6,346 nucleotides of DNA from Saprospiraceae bacterium (GTDB taxonomy: Bacteria; Bacteroidota; Bacteroidia; Chitinophagales; Saprospiraceae), in NCBI GenBank assembly GCA_007125435.1, contig SLDF01000409.1:1-6346 (forward strand). The letters run 5' to 3'. Positions 1-5,700 of the stretch are shown here, piece by piece (within the stretch, counting starts at the first letter, position 1; every line of letters starts with the position of its first letter). The notes below the pieces were generated by a model. That model worked only from the letters and a program-made list of their open reading frames with translations. It was not told where the DNA came from and made no database searches. The position numbers and the translations under genes are program-made.

Positions 1-39
1 TCATATCACTTCTATCCCTCACGCAGAAGAGAGCATTCA

Positions 40-65
40 GCTGCAAGCTTCAAGCTACAAGCTGC
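40..65. repeat. Three 7-nt CAAGCT tandem repeats
   Basis: CAAGCT occurs at 44-49, 51-56 and 58-63, an exact 7-nt period with one variable base between copies (T, then A). AGCTGC-like sequence lies on both sides. AGCT is self-complementary, so the block can also form small alternative hairpins. It resembles short slippage-prone intergenic repeats. No function can be read from it. Confidence 0.6.
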
Positions 66-115
66 TAATTAGTTGTATTATGTTTGCGCCTGCATTCGGC
101 ATTCGCCTCATTCCG

Positions 116-194
116 GCTGTTTATGCAAACGATCGGCTATCGCCTCCGTTTGCTGTTTACGCTACAAGCACTGCGTGCTTTCCACTGTTTATGC
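116..194 (+). repeat. Three dispersed copies of RCTGTTTAYGC
   Basis: An 11-nt motif recurs three times in the same orientation: GCTGTTTATGC at 116-126, GCTGTTTACGC at 152-162 and ACTGTTTATGC at 184-194. The start-to-start spacings are 36 and 32 nt. The copies differ at one or two positions. The sequence between them is not obviously conserved, so this is either an old degenerate tandem repeat or a cluster of short elements. Confidence 0.5.
125..153. repeat. Imperfect hairpin, GCAAACG/CGTTTGC
   Basis: GCAAACG (125-131) is the exact reverse complement of CGTTTGC (147-153). Inside, GGC (135-137) pairs with GCC (142-144) around a TATC loop, leaving a 3x2 internal loop. The hairpin sits between the first two copies of the CTGTTTAYGC repeat and overlaps their edges, so it looks like part of the same repeat element. 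No T-run follows, so it is not a standard terminator. Confidence 0.5.
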
Positions 195-205
195 TTGAAG
201 TAGGC

Positions 206-225
206 TGCGAGCTTTCAAGTTTTAT
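206..225 (+). repeat. 20-bp direct repeat, left copy
   Basis: The 17 bases GAGCTTTCAAGTTTTAT at 209-225 recur exactly at 371-387. The match extends leftward to 20 bp (206-225 against 368-387) with one C/T difference, TGC versus TGT. The copies are 162 bp apart and the degenerate tandem array lies between them. Confidence 0.75.
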
Positions 226-283
226 TTGGACACAAGTTCCTCATGAACAGGCTGCAGAAAAATTCTCAACAGAAGCTCTGCTA

Positions 284-374
284 TAAACGCGAGCGTAGCG
301 AGTTAATCGTGAGCAAAGCGAACTAAACGCGAACGACAGTGAGCTAAACACGAGCGGCAGCGAGCTATGTGAGC
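284..374 (+). repeat. Degenerate 20-21 nt tandem repeat array
   Basis: Four units lie head to tail, with a fifth partial one. They are 284-303 (20 nt), 304-323 (20 nt), 324-344 (21 nt) and 345-365 (21 nt), followed by a fragment from 366 to about 374. The approximate consensus is TAAACGCGAGCGNAGCGAGC. The units begin TAAACGC, TAATCGT, TAAACGC and TAAACAC, and end in a GCGAGT, GCGAAC or GTGAGC type sequence. Each unit has a GCGAGC-type core, giving purine-rich G+C-dense DNA. The 20/21 alternation is not a multiple of three and no reading frame is kept, so this is not a coding repeat. There are no uniform spacers, so it is not a CRISPR array. Confidence 0.75.
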
Positions 375-387
375 TTTCAAGTTTTAT
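368..387 (+). repeat. 20-bp direct repeat, right copy
   Basis: Right-hand partner of 206-225, with 19 of 20 bases identical. It is fused to the end of the tandem array: its TGTGAGC start also serves as the partial fifth unit. After the repeat both copies are followed within a few bases by TTTGG (226-230 region and 393-397), so the duplicated segment may have been longer before it decayed. Confidence 0.75.
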
Positions 388-442
388 AGGTAATTTGGTC
401 GAGGTGTCGGGTATATTTTAAAATGTCGTTCTTTCTGGATAT

Positions 443-548
443 GCATCAGCGCTGCGGAGCTGTGCCGACCGAAGGAAGGCAGTCCGCAGGACCGAACGAA
501 TAGTGAGTAGCGTAGCATAGCGACCCGGAACGAAGAGGAGGGTGATGC
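443..548. repeat. 106-bp palindromic intergenic element
   Basis: The outer ends are an inverted pair, GCATCA (443-448) and TGATGC (543-548). Inside is a strong imperfect hairpin at 452-489: CTGCGGA (452-458) pairs with TCCGCAG (483-489), then CTG (460-462) with CAG (480-482), and CC (465-466) with GG (478-479). The loop is rich in GAAGG. The right half (490-542) is purine-rich with AGTGAGTAGCGTAGCATAGC-type sequence that echoes the tandem array at 284-365. From memory, this layout resembles dispersed palindromic elements in genomes of Saprospiraceae-like bacteria, but I cannot confirm that here. It may form an RNA structure at the 3' end of the operon transcript. No transposase is present, so if mobile it would be non-autonomous. 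Confidence 0.5.
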
Positions 549-624
549 CCAAGGAGATAAAATGAAAAGAACCCGTACAAATAGAATGTTATATTCGGAA
601 GGCTATGTCAGATTTGAGACAGGT

Positions 625-1935
625 CTACTCAAACACCAGCATAGTCAGGCCTTTGCTCTTTGCCGGCCATGGTTTGAAGCGCAGAGTTTGATCATTCACA
701 GTGACACTGTAGCTCTTTTGCCCTTCTGTCTCGAAGGCTATGTCGATACCTGTCAAAAACGGTAGCATACCATAGGTGCCAATGGTCGTATAATCGCTTT
801 TACCATTTCGATTAGCATCATAGAGAAACCAGGCAATGTTTGAAGACTCTGCTTTTGCATTTTCTGCATTGGTGATGACAGTATCCTGCACCATAATGCT
901 GTCTCTGCCATGGACTATAGCTTGGTTAGCGGCAAATACGCCTATTACGGCTTCTTCATCACTATCTCCCGGCAATCCGGCAAGTAACATGCCGGCAGGA
1001 GAATTAGCAGGAGGCATGGTCCTAAAATATACCCATTGATTATCTGTGTTGAACGGTTGACGATAATAGTGAATGGGACGCACTGAGCTATCCTCAGTAT
1101 TGATCACTTCGAATTCATAGTAGGCCTCGCTCATGACTTCAGTTGGGCCCCACGATCCGTCAGCCTTCACTTGAATCGTTGCATTGGGAGAAAAACTCTG
1201 TCTGAAGCCTGTATTTGGATCGACTTTAAAAACACTGATTTGATATCCATCTTGCACTGTATTGGTGCCGAGGTGCAAACATTTTCCGGATATGGATACT
1301 CGACTATTTTCGCTTTCTTTCGCTTCGATGGTCCGAGGTGCTTCTCCAAACAAAAATGAATATATAATTTTGAAAGTTTCTCCCGAAGTAGCGACTTGAT
1401 AATGGTCGGCATCGGTAAGTTTTACATTTGTAAAATCAGTGATATCATCGCCCTTAACTATGAAGTCTGCCTCTGAGTAGATATTCAGTCCTTTGACTTT
1501 TTGGTGACCTGAATTTTCCTTTGCAACCATAGGACGTCCTGCCAAATGGACATACTTACTTATGGGAAGCTCGTCATCATTCTTATCGATGAGATCAAAA
1601 CAGATGCCTGAGCCTGCGGAGTGACCCATTAAGTACACGCTGTCTGCCCCAAGTTCGTCTACAACCCTTTGGATAAAGCCTTGTAGGTCACTGATGCTCC
1701 TCTGTCCTCCGAGTGTATTCCAGTCAAAGGTTTTTAAAAAATCAGGGCAATATCCTTGTTCTACAAATCTCAGTGCCTGACGCTCATACGTATCGCCCGA
1801 TGCTAAAAAACCGTGAACCATAATAATCGGATGTCTGGTGCTGTCACATTGTGCATTAATATCAAGTGCAAGAGCAGATGAGAAAAATAGAATCACTTGT
1901 ATTATGATGTGTTGATATTTCATTTTCAAAATCAT
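625..1935 (-). CDS. Exported alpha/beta-hydrolase lipase/esterase
   Basis: A 436-residue secreted hydrolase, probably acting on lipids or esters outside the cytoplasm. Residues about 8-29 form a signal peptide ending near INAQ. The catalytic core (about 31-197) starts with the oxyanion segment HGFLASG (41-47). It has the nucleophile elbow GHSAG with Ser106, a likely catalytic Asp157 (SEADF) and His178 (DADH). The Ser-Asp and Asp-His spacings (51 and 21) resemble those of compact lipases such as Bacillus subtilis LipA (Ser77, Asp133, His156). Residues about 200-436 are a beta-rich C-terminal region, possibly like the lipid-binding domain of Archaeoglobus-type lipases. It contains an EF-hand-like loop DANRNGKSD (373-381) that could bind calcium. 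This is the last gene of the operon, 6 bp after the carboxypeptidase stop. Met5 is an alternative start; both give a usable signal peptide. The true substrate is unknown. Confidence 0.85.
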   Translation of the reverse strand: MILKMKYQHIIIQVILFFSSALALDINAQCDSTRHPIIMVHGFLASGDTYERQALRFVEQGYCPDFLKTFDWNTLGGQRSISDLQGFIQRVVDELGADSVYLMGHSAGSGICFDLIDKNDDELPISKYVHLAGRPMVAKENSGHQKVKGLNIYSEADFIVKGDDITDFTNVKLTDADHYQVATSGETFKIIYSFLFGEAPRTIEAKESENSRVSISGKCLHLGTNTVQDGYQISVFKVDPNTGFRQSFSPNATIQVKADGSWGPTEVMSEAYYEFEVINTEDSSVRPIHYYRQPFNTDNQWVYFRTMPPANSPAGMLLAGLPGDSDEEAVIGVFAANQAIVHGRDSIMVQDTVITNAENAKAESSNIAWFLYDANRNGKSDYTTIGTYGMLPFLTGIDIAFETEGQKSYSVTVNDQTLRFKPWPAKSKGLTMLVFE

Positions 1936-1941
1936 TTCATG

Positions 1942-3441
1942 TTAATCAAATAGGTCTGCAATGGTAAGCTTCTCGAGGTGCTGAATATCATCTTCAGCTA
2001 AGTTTAAAAATTGGCCATTATTGATAAAGACACGTCTATTATCTCCATCGTGGGTAAGAATAATACCCGGATTTAGTCCCATTTTGATATCATTATTAAA
2101 GTCTCTTTCATGCAATAAAAATTGCAGTGGTAGCCCCTGTATTTTATGTTCGGGAGGTAACCTTTTGACAAGGACATGGCTATAGCCCTGCTGTATAATC
2201 GCTGCAATATTCATATCTAGTAGAGACTTCCATTTGTCCTTCAGCAGCTTGCCCGACGAGTAAGTCCATCCTTCAGCATCTACCTCTATAAAACCATACA
2301 TCGTAGACAAGTCTCCCATATCAGAGATGAAAAAACGTTGAAAGTAATGAGGTGGTTGTTCTATCCGTACCTCATCTTTCTGATAGGCTACATCAAGACG
2401 AATAGTATCTCCACTTACAATAAGGTCAAGGTTTCTAACGATGAGATCATGTCCTCGACGATTGTTGTAGGGTATATCTTCATATGGTCTGAGTCCTTCT
2501 ATGAGATAAGATTTTGACGCTATGGACTGCAGTGCAGCCAGCAGCATGGTAAAGTGCAGTTGTCTTTGTGTTTGCTTATGCAAGTCGCCTTTGTAGGCAC
2601 CGGATTCGATAAGTATGGTGCTGGTACCCCATTTTTGAATATTATCTCCAAAAGCTCTCGGCTCGAAGGTATCACTAAACCTACCTACTGCCCCAGGGAG
2701 ATATTGCTGGACAATTTCGTTAAGTTGCACAATGAGTCTCATAGCATTAGCTCTGGAGTCGTTGATAGATTTATCCTCATCATAGGCAGGTGCTAAAAAA
2801 GCAATTGTAGCGGGTATATCAACATCGCCGGCTGTATAATAGTCACTCTGGTCATGGAGATTAAAACCAAAGCGAGGACGAATGCTATCTATGACCATTT
2901 TTAGCAGCTGTGATTCAGGTGACTCCAGTCTTAGTGCGTCTCTGTTGAGGTCGATATCAAGAGCATTGCGACGTTTGAATACTTCTGCTCCATCAGGATT
3001 GAGCATGGGTATGATATACAGTGAAATACGTTGATAAATATTGGATTTCCATTCTGACAGAAAAGGATCATCATCTGCAAAAAAGCGAAGCATATCCATG
3101 ACAGCCATAGTGGCCGTTGGTTCATTACCATGCATTTGTGTCCACATGGCAACAGGGATGTCTCCTTGACCGAACTTAATGATGTGAATTGGACGCCCCT
3201 CCACAGAAAATCCTAGCGTATCAAAATGTATCATTGACAGGCTTTCATATGATTTAAGCAGGGTAGTAATGTCCTTTTCTCTGAAGAATTTATGTTGAAG
3301 TTTTTCTTCTTTGACATAGTGCCAGTGATTATGAATGGAGTCTGCAAATGATAAAAACTGATCATTGCTTTGACCATCCAAAGTATCAAACATCATCAAA
3401 ATGAAAACGAATGGTAGGAAGTAGTAGATCTTAAATGTCAT
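1942..3441 (-). CDS. Exported M14 family zinc carboxypeptidase
   Basis: A 499-residue metallopeptidase that probably removes C-terminal residues from peptides outside the cytoplasm. Residues about 5-24 form a signal peptide ending near LDGQ. The M14 catalytic domain spans about 40-310. Zinc ligands are His104 and Glu107 (HGNE) and His196 (FNLHDQ). The substrate carboxylate-binding pair is Asn166-Arg167 (DLNRD), NPDG (148-151) is conserved, and Arg158 or Arg159 matches the oxyanion-stabilising arginine. Glu279 (LIESGAY) is the general base. All essential residues are present, so it should be active. Residues about 315-499 form a second region that I do not recognise. It has no visible C-terminal sorting tail. 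It lies 18 bp after the kinase gene and 6 bp before the lipase, consistent with one transcript. A muropeptide substrate cannot be excluded, because M14 enzymes cleave both peptides and cell-wall peptides. Confidence 0.93.
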   Translation of the reverse strand: MTFKIYYFLPFVFILMMFDTLDGQSNDQFLSFADSIHNHWHYVKEEKLQHKFFREKDITTLLKSYESLSMIHFDTLGFSVEGRPIHIIKFGQGDIPVAMWTQMHGNEPTATMAVMDMLRFFADDDPFLSEWKSNIYQRISLYIIPMLNPDGAEVFKRRNALDIDLNRDALRLESPESQLLKMVIDSIRPRFGFNLHDQSDYYTAGDVDIPATIAFLAPAYDEDKSINDSRANAMRLIVQLNEIVQQYLPGAVGRFSDTFEPRAFGDNIQKWGTSTILIESGAYKGDLHKQTQRQLHFTMLLAALQSIASKSYLIEGLRPYEDIPYNNRRGHDLIVRNLDLIVSGDTIRLDVAYQKDEVRIEQPPHYFQRFFISDMGDLSTMYGFIEVDAEGWTYSSGKLLKDKWKSLLDMNIAAIIQQGYSHVLVKRLPPEHKIQGLPLQFLLHERDFNNDIKMGLNPGIILTHDGDNRRVFINNGQFLNLAEDDIQHLEKLTIADLFD

Positions 3442-3459
3442 ATTACTTTATTGCAGGAT

Positions 3460-5121
3460 TTATTCAGACAACAATCGCGTCATTTTTTGAAGTAAATCAT
3501 CAGGCACAAAGGGCTTAGTAATGCAGTCATTCATACCTGCCTCTTTTGAAATAGTCAGAGAGTCTTGTAAAATTGATGCCGTCACGGCAATAATTGGCAA
3601 TGTATCGGCACTGATGACCTCTCTTATTTTCCGGGTTGCATCCAGGCCATTCATGACAGGCATTTGAATATCCATCAAAACAATGTGGAAATCACTAGGC
3701 GCTTCAAGTACGGTGTCACAAGCGACCTTGCCGTTCTCAGCAAGTGTCACTTTAGCCCCCCATTTTTTGAGAAACTTATTGAAGATCATAGCATTGACCG
3801 TATTATCCTCAACAAGTAAAACAGATTTATTTTCTAGAGGTAGTTTTTTAATTTGCTGATTTTCAGTGTGATCTTGTTGTTTGTCTTCTATGGGTTTCGA
3901 TATCTCAAAAGGCAAGCTAAAATAAAAGATAGAGCCATGACCGGTCTTGGACTTTAGCTTGATATCAGATCCTAAAGTTTGTACTAATTTTTTTGTAATG
4001 GCAAGACTGAGGCCAGTCCCTCCTTCTTCTATATAAGCATTTATACTAGTATTTACTTTCTTAAATGCAGAAAAGATCGTTGGGATATCTTTAGCGGGTA
4101 TACCAATACCAGTATCTTCGACTTTGAAGTTGATGATGCATTTTTTACCCGAAATATTATCGAGTTTAATATACAACTCCACTTTTCCTTTTTCTGTGTA
4201 TTTGATGGCATTGTCACATAAATACAACAAGATTTGTTCTAGTTTATATTCATCGCCAATGAGGTGAATAGGAACATCTTTGTCAACTCTGATGATGAGG
4301 CTTATTCGCTTTTTGAGAGCTTTATTCGAAAGTGTGGACTTTATGGCATCGCAGATTTTATCAAGTCTGAATGGCAGTTTATCCATTTTTACTTGACCGG
4401 ATTCTAGTAAATTATAGTCCAAAACTTGATTGACTAAAAATAATAGCTGACTGGAGGTGTCCTTAAGGGTATTAACGTGATGTTTAAAATCATCTTTGGA
4501 GATACTTGTGTCAGACTGAAGTATGTTACTTAGTCCAATGATCGCGCTAAGAGGAGTCCTGATCTCATGGCTGATAGAAGACAGAAAGTTATTCTTTAAT
4601 TTTTCTATCTCTTCATTGTGTATGAGATTCCTTTCATACATGTCTTCTAAATTGATCAACTTAAGTCTATCTGCTACTAGGCTAGCATAGTATTTGAGAG
4701 AGCTTTTTTCATCATCGTTAAGTGCGCCATTATTATTTCTCGTAATGGACACAACACCAACACGCCCTTCATGAGGCAGATGAATTGGTACACCGGCAAA
4801 ATAATGGCTACTTGCAGCATTGAGAACTAATGGATTGTTTTTGAATTGAGTGTAGGAATGAATATTTTCTAACTCGTAAACAAGATGGCCATTAAATGCG
4901 TATTGTTCAATGCTGTCATCAAACGGGTAAGACATAAGGCCATTTTCAGCATCAGAACTGATCACATGACACTGTTCATTTACTTTAAATGTTAGAAAGG
5001 CATTGGTTGATGAGATCGATTTTTTTACTTCATTGAGTAAATTAGCACACCACATGGTATCTTCATGCAAAAAATCTAGCAATTCATTGCCATTATTTGG
5101 TTGATCTCTATTTGTGCTCAT
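3460..5121 (-). CDS. Soluble GAF hybrid histidine kinase with receiver
   Basis: A 553-residue sensor kinase with its own receiver domain. Residues about 15-155 look like a GAF sensor domain (YFAGVPI at 107-113, then VGVVSI, and an EKSSLKYYASLVADRL helix). About 152-180 is a charged helical linker. HisKA follows, with phospho-acceptor His185 in SHEIRTP. The ATPase domain has the N-box Asn304 (LCDNAIKY), the G1 box EDTGIGI (335-341) and the G2 box GGTGLSL (367-373). After a hydrophilic linker (about 408-430) comes a receiver (432-551) with Asp439, phospho-acceptor Asp484 (LMDIQMP), Thr514 and Lys536. It has no membrane segment or signal peptide, so it senses something in the cytoplasm; the ligand is unknown. 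No chromophore-binding cysteine is evident. It has no HPt or DNA-binding domain, so phosphate must pass to another protein. It is the first gene of the operon and is divergent from a receiver gene. Confidence 0.95.
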   Translation of the reverse strand: MSTNRDQPNNGNELLDFLHEDTMWCANLLNEVKKSISSTNAFLTFKVNEQCHVISSDAENGLMSYPFDDSIEQYAFNGHLVYELENIHSYTQFKNNPLVLNAASSHYFAGVPIHLPHEGRVGVVSITRNNNGALNDDEKSSLKYYASLVADRLKLINLEDMYERNLIHNEEIEKLKNNFLSSISHEIRTPLSAIIGLSNILQSDTSISKDDFKHHVNTLKDTSSQLLFLVNQVLDYNLLESGQVKMDKLPFRLDKICDAIKSTLSNKALKKRISLIIRVDKDVPIHLIGDEYKLEQILLYLCDNAIKYTEKGKVELYIKLDNISGKKCIINFKVEDTGIGIPAKDIPTIFSAFKKVNTSINAYIEEGGTGLSLAITKKLVQTLGSDIKLKSKTGHGSIFYFSLPFEISKPIEDKQQDHTENQQIKKLPLENKSVLLVEDNTVNAMIFNKFLKKWGAKVTLAENGKVACDTVLEAPSDFHIVLMDIQMPVMNGLDATRKIREVISADTLPIIAVTASILQDSLTISKEAGMNDCITKPFVPDDLLQKMTRLLSE

Positions 5122-5145
5122 GTGTTATTTTATGGTATTGCAAAA

Positions 5146-5153
5146 CAAATTTA
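5146..5153 (-). promoter_or_regulatory. Candidate -7 element for the kinase operon
   Basis: Read on the minus strand this is TAAATTTG, a full match to the Bacteroidota sigma-ABfr -7 consensus TAnnTTTG. Transcription would start near 5140, giving a leader of about 20 nt before the kinase ATG at 5121. No clear TTTG lies about 19 bp upstream, so the -33 element is weak or absent. Such promoters often need an activator, which would suit a regulated operon. The leader lacks a Shine-Dalgarno sequence. Confidence 0.4.
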
Positions 5154-5174
5154 ATTCAATCTTTCACATTTTAT

Positions 5175-5191
5175 GGCTCTGACCCCTTTTT
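5175..5191 (-). repeat. GGGGTCAGAGCC motif, possible element remnant
   Basis: The minus strand reads AAAAAGGGGTCAGAGCC. This G-rich string stands out from the surrounding AT-rich DNA. Similar GGGGTCAGAG strings are, as I recall, common at the ends of intergenic repeats linked to REP-associated tyrosine transposases. No transposase and no second copy is present, so this is at most a decayed fragment. It lies just upstream of the kinase promoter candidate. Confidence 0.25.
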
Positions 5192-5404
5192 ATATCGTCT
5201 TAAGACATGGATTAAGAAAAAATTAACATATAAAGATGGGCAACAATTATTATATATTGACATAGTCACTTAATTTTAGCCAATAATGACATTAGTAATT
5301 AGCTTCATCTGCTAAAAAGCGAAAACTATAGTCATAATGCATCCTTTAAGCATTTCTCAATGATATTGTTATAACATAGAATGAACGTCATCTGTTTATC
5401 AAGG

Positions 5405-5413
5405 TTATCCACA
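5405..5413 (+). promoter_or_regulatory. Single DnaA-box-like sequence TTATCCACA
   Basis: TTATCCACA is an exact match to the strong Escherichia coli DnaA box. Only one exact copy was seen in this region, and no dnaA, dnaN or other replication gene is near, so an origin is not supported. It could be a chance match or a DnaA-responsive control site between the two divergent genes. Confidence 0.2.
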
Positions 5414-5521
5414 ATTGTCATTTGTGAAGTCTTTTCTTTAATGCTTTTGCGCTTGTAATTTTTTATTGTGCTGCTTCTTATAAGATATTGATATGCTTAA
5501 CTTTTAATGTTGGTAATTTTA

Positions 5522-5551
5522 TTGGTTATATATCAGCTTAAGGTATATTTG
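5522..5551 (+). promoter_or_regulatory. Candidate promoter for the receiver gene
   Basis: TTG at 5522-5524 (context ATTGG) is followed, after exactly 19 bp, by TATATTTG at 5544-5551, a full match to the Bacteroidota -7 consensus TAnnTTTG. This spacing fits the known -33/-7 architecture. Transcription would start around 5557-5560 and give an unusually long leader of about 140 nt before the ATG at 5701. A weaker alternative, TTG at 5656-5658 with TATATTAG at 5675-5682, would give a short leader. Confidence 0.5.
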
Positions 5552-5582
5552 TAAAATCAGCCTAAACAGGAAATCATATTTT

Positions 5583-5621
5583 TTGTTTATGTCAAACAAT
5601 AGGTCATGCATACATAATGCA
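5583..5621 (+). repeat. Two dyads in the receiver gene leader
   Basis: TTGTTT (5583-5588) pairs exactly with AAACAA (5594-5599) across a 5-nt spacer. TGCAT (5607-5611) pairs exactly with ATGCA (5617-5621), also across a 5-nt spacer. Both lie inside the predicted leader, downstream of the candidate promoter. They could be two RNA hairpins or two operator half-site pairs. Neither is followed by a T-run, so they are not simple terminators. Confidence 0.4.
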
Positions 5622-5700
5622 GAAGTTAGGTTTTGTTATTGAAAAGAGAAAAGTATTGAAAAATAAACATTTCCTATATTAGTGTCAAATCACAATTAAG

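Larger units (their letters stand above)
1..624. other. Gene-free, repeat-rich intergenic region
   Basis: No convincing coding sequence lies here. The only longer open frames (80-286 and 562-765, both plus) start inside repeats or run antisense into the lipase gene, and they show no recognisable protein motif. The region is instead made of several short repeat families, listed separately. It is clearly richer in G and C than the intergenic DNA at 5122-5700, which suggests a different origin or selection. No simple rho-independent terminator with a T-run is visible after the lipase stop codon. The GC-rich hairpin inside 443-548 is the nearest structure that could stop transcription arriving from the operon. 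Confidence 0.7.
5122..5700. other. AT-rich divergent intergenic region
   Basis: This 579-bp region separates the kinase (leftward) from the receiver gene (rightward) and should hold both promoters. I see no coding sequence in it. It contains a -7 motif for the kinase, a -33/-7 pair for the receiver gene, perfect 10-bp palindromes GTCTTAAGAC (5197-5206) and TGTTATAACA (5367-5376), one DnaA-box-like TTATCCACA (5405-5413), and two short dyads near the receiver gene. The palindromes could bind a dimeric regulator, but in DNA this AT-rich some short palindromes are expected by chance. Confidence 0.6.

Noticed and set aside
80..286. Plus-strand open frame of 68 codons in the left repeat region
   Set aside because: It runs through the CTGTTTAYGC repeats and the hairpin, has no recognisable domain, and its residue make-up follows the repeat DNA.
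284..365. Possible CRISPR array
   Set aside because: The units are contiguous and degenerate with no unique spacers, and no cas gene is present.
603..632. Possible terminator hairpin over the lipase stop codon
   Set aside because: The pairings (TGTC/GACA, TTGAG/CTCAA) are only 4-5 bp, mutually exclusive, and no T-run follows on the minus strand.
551..765. Plus-strand open frame of 67 codons preceded by AAGGAG and ATG at 562
   Set aside because: The AAGGAG is a tempting ribosome binding site, but most of the frame is antisense to the conserved lipase 3' end. The genes here do not use Shine-Dalgarno sequences, and the peptide has no recognisable motif.
836..1412. Short open frames overlapping the lipase gene on both strands
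   Set aside because: They are shadows of the lipase coding frame, which has a signal peptide and an intact catalytic triad.
2554..3152. Short open frames inside the carboxypeptidase gene
   Set aside because: The real frame carries all M14 zinc and substrate-binding residues; the alternatives show none.
3460..5121. Phytochrome-type light sensing by the kinase
   Set aside because: The GAF region is short, there is no PAS or PHY domain, and no cysteine in a bilin-binding context can be identified.
5405..5413. Replication origin based on the DnaA box
   Set aside because: Only one exact box was seen, and there is no box cluster and no replication genes nearby.
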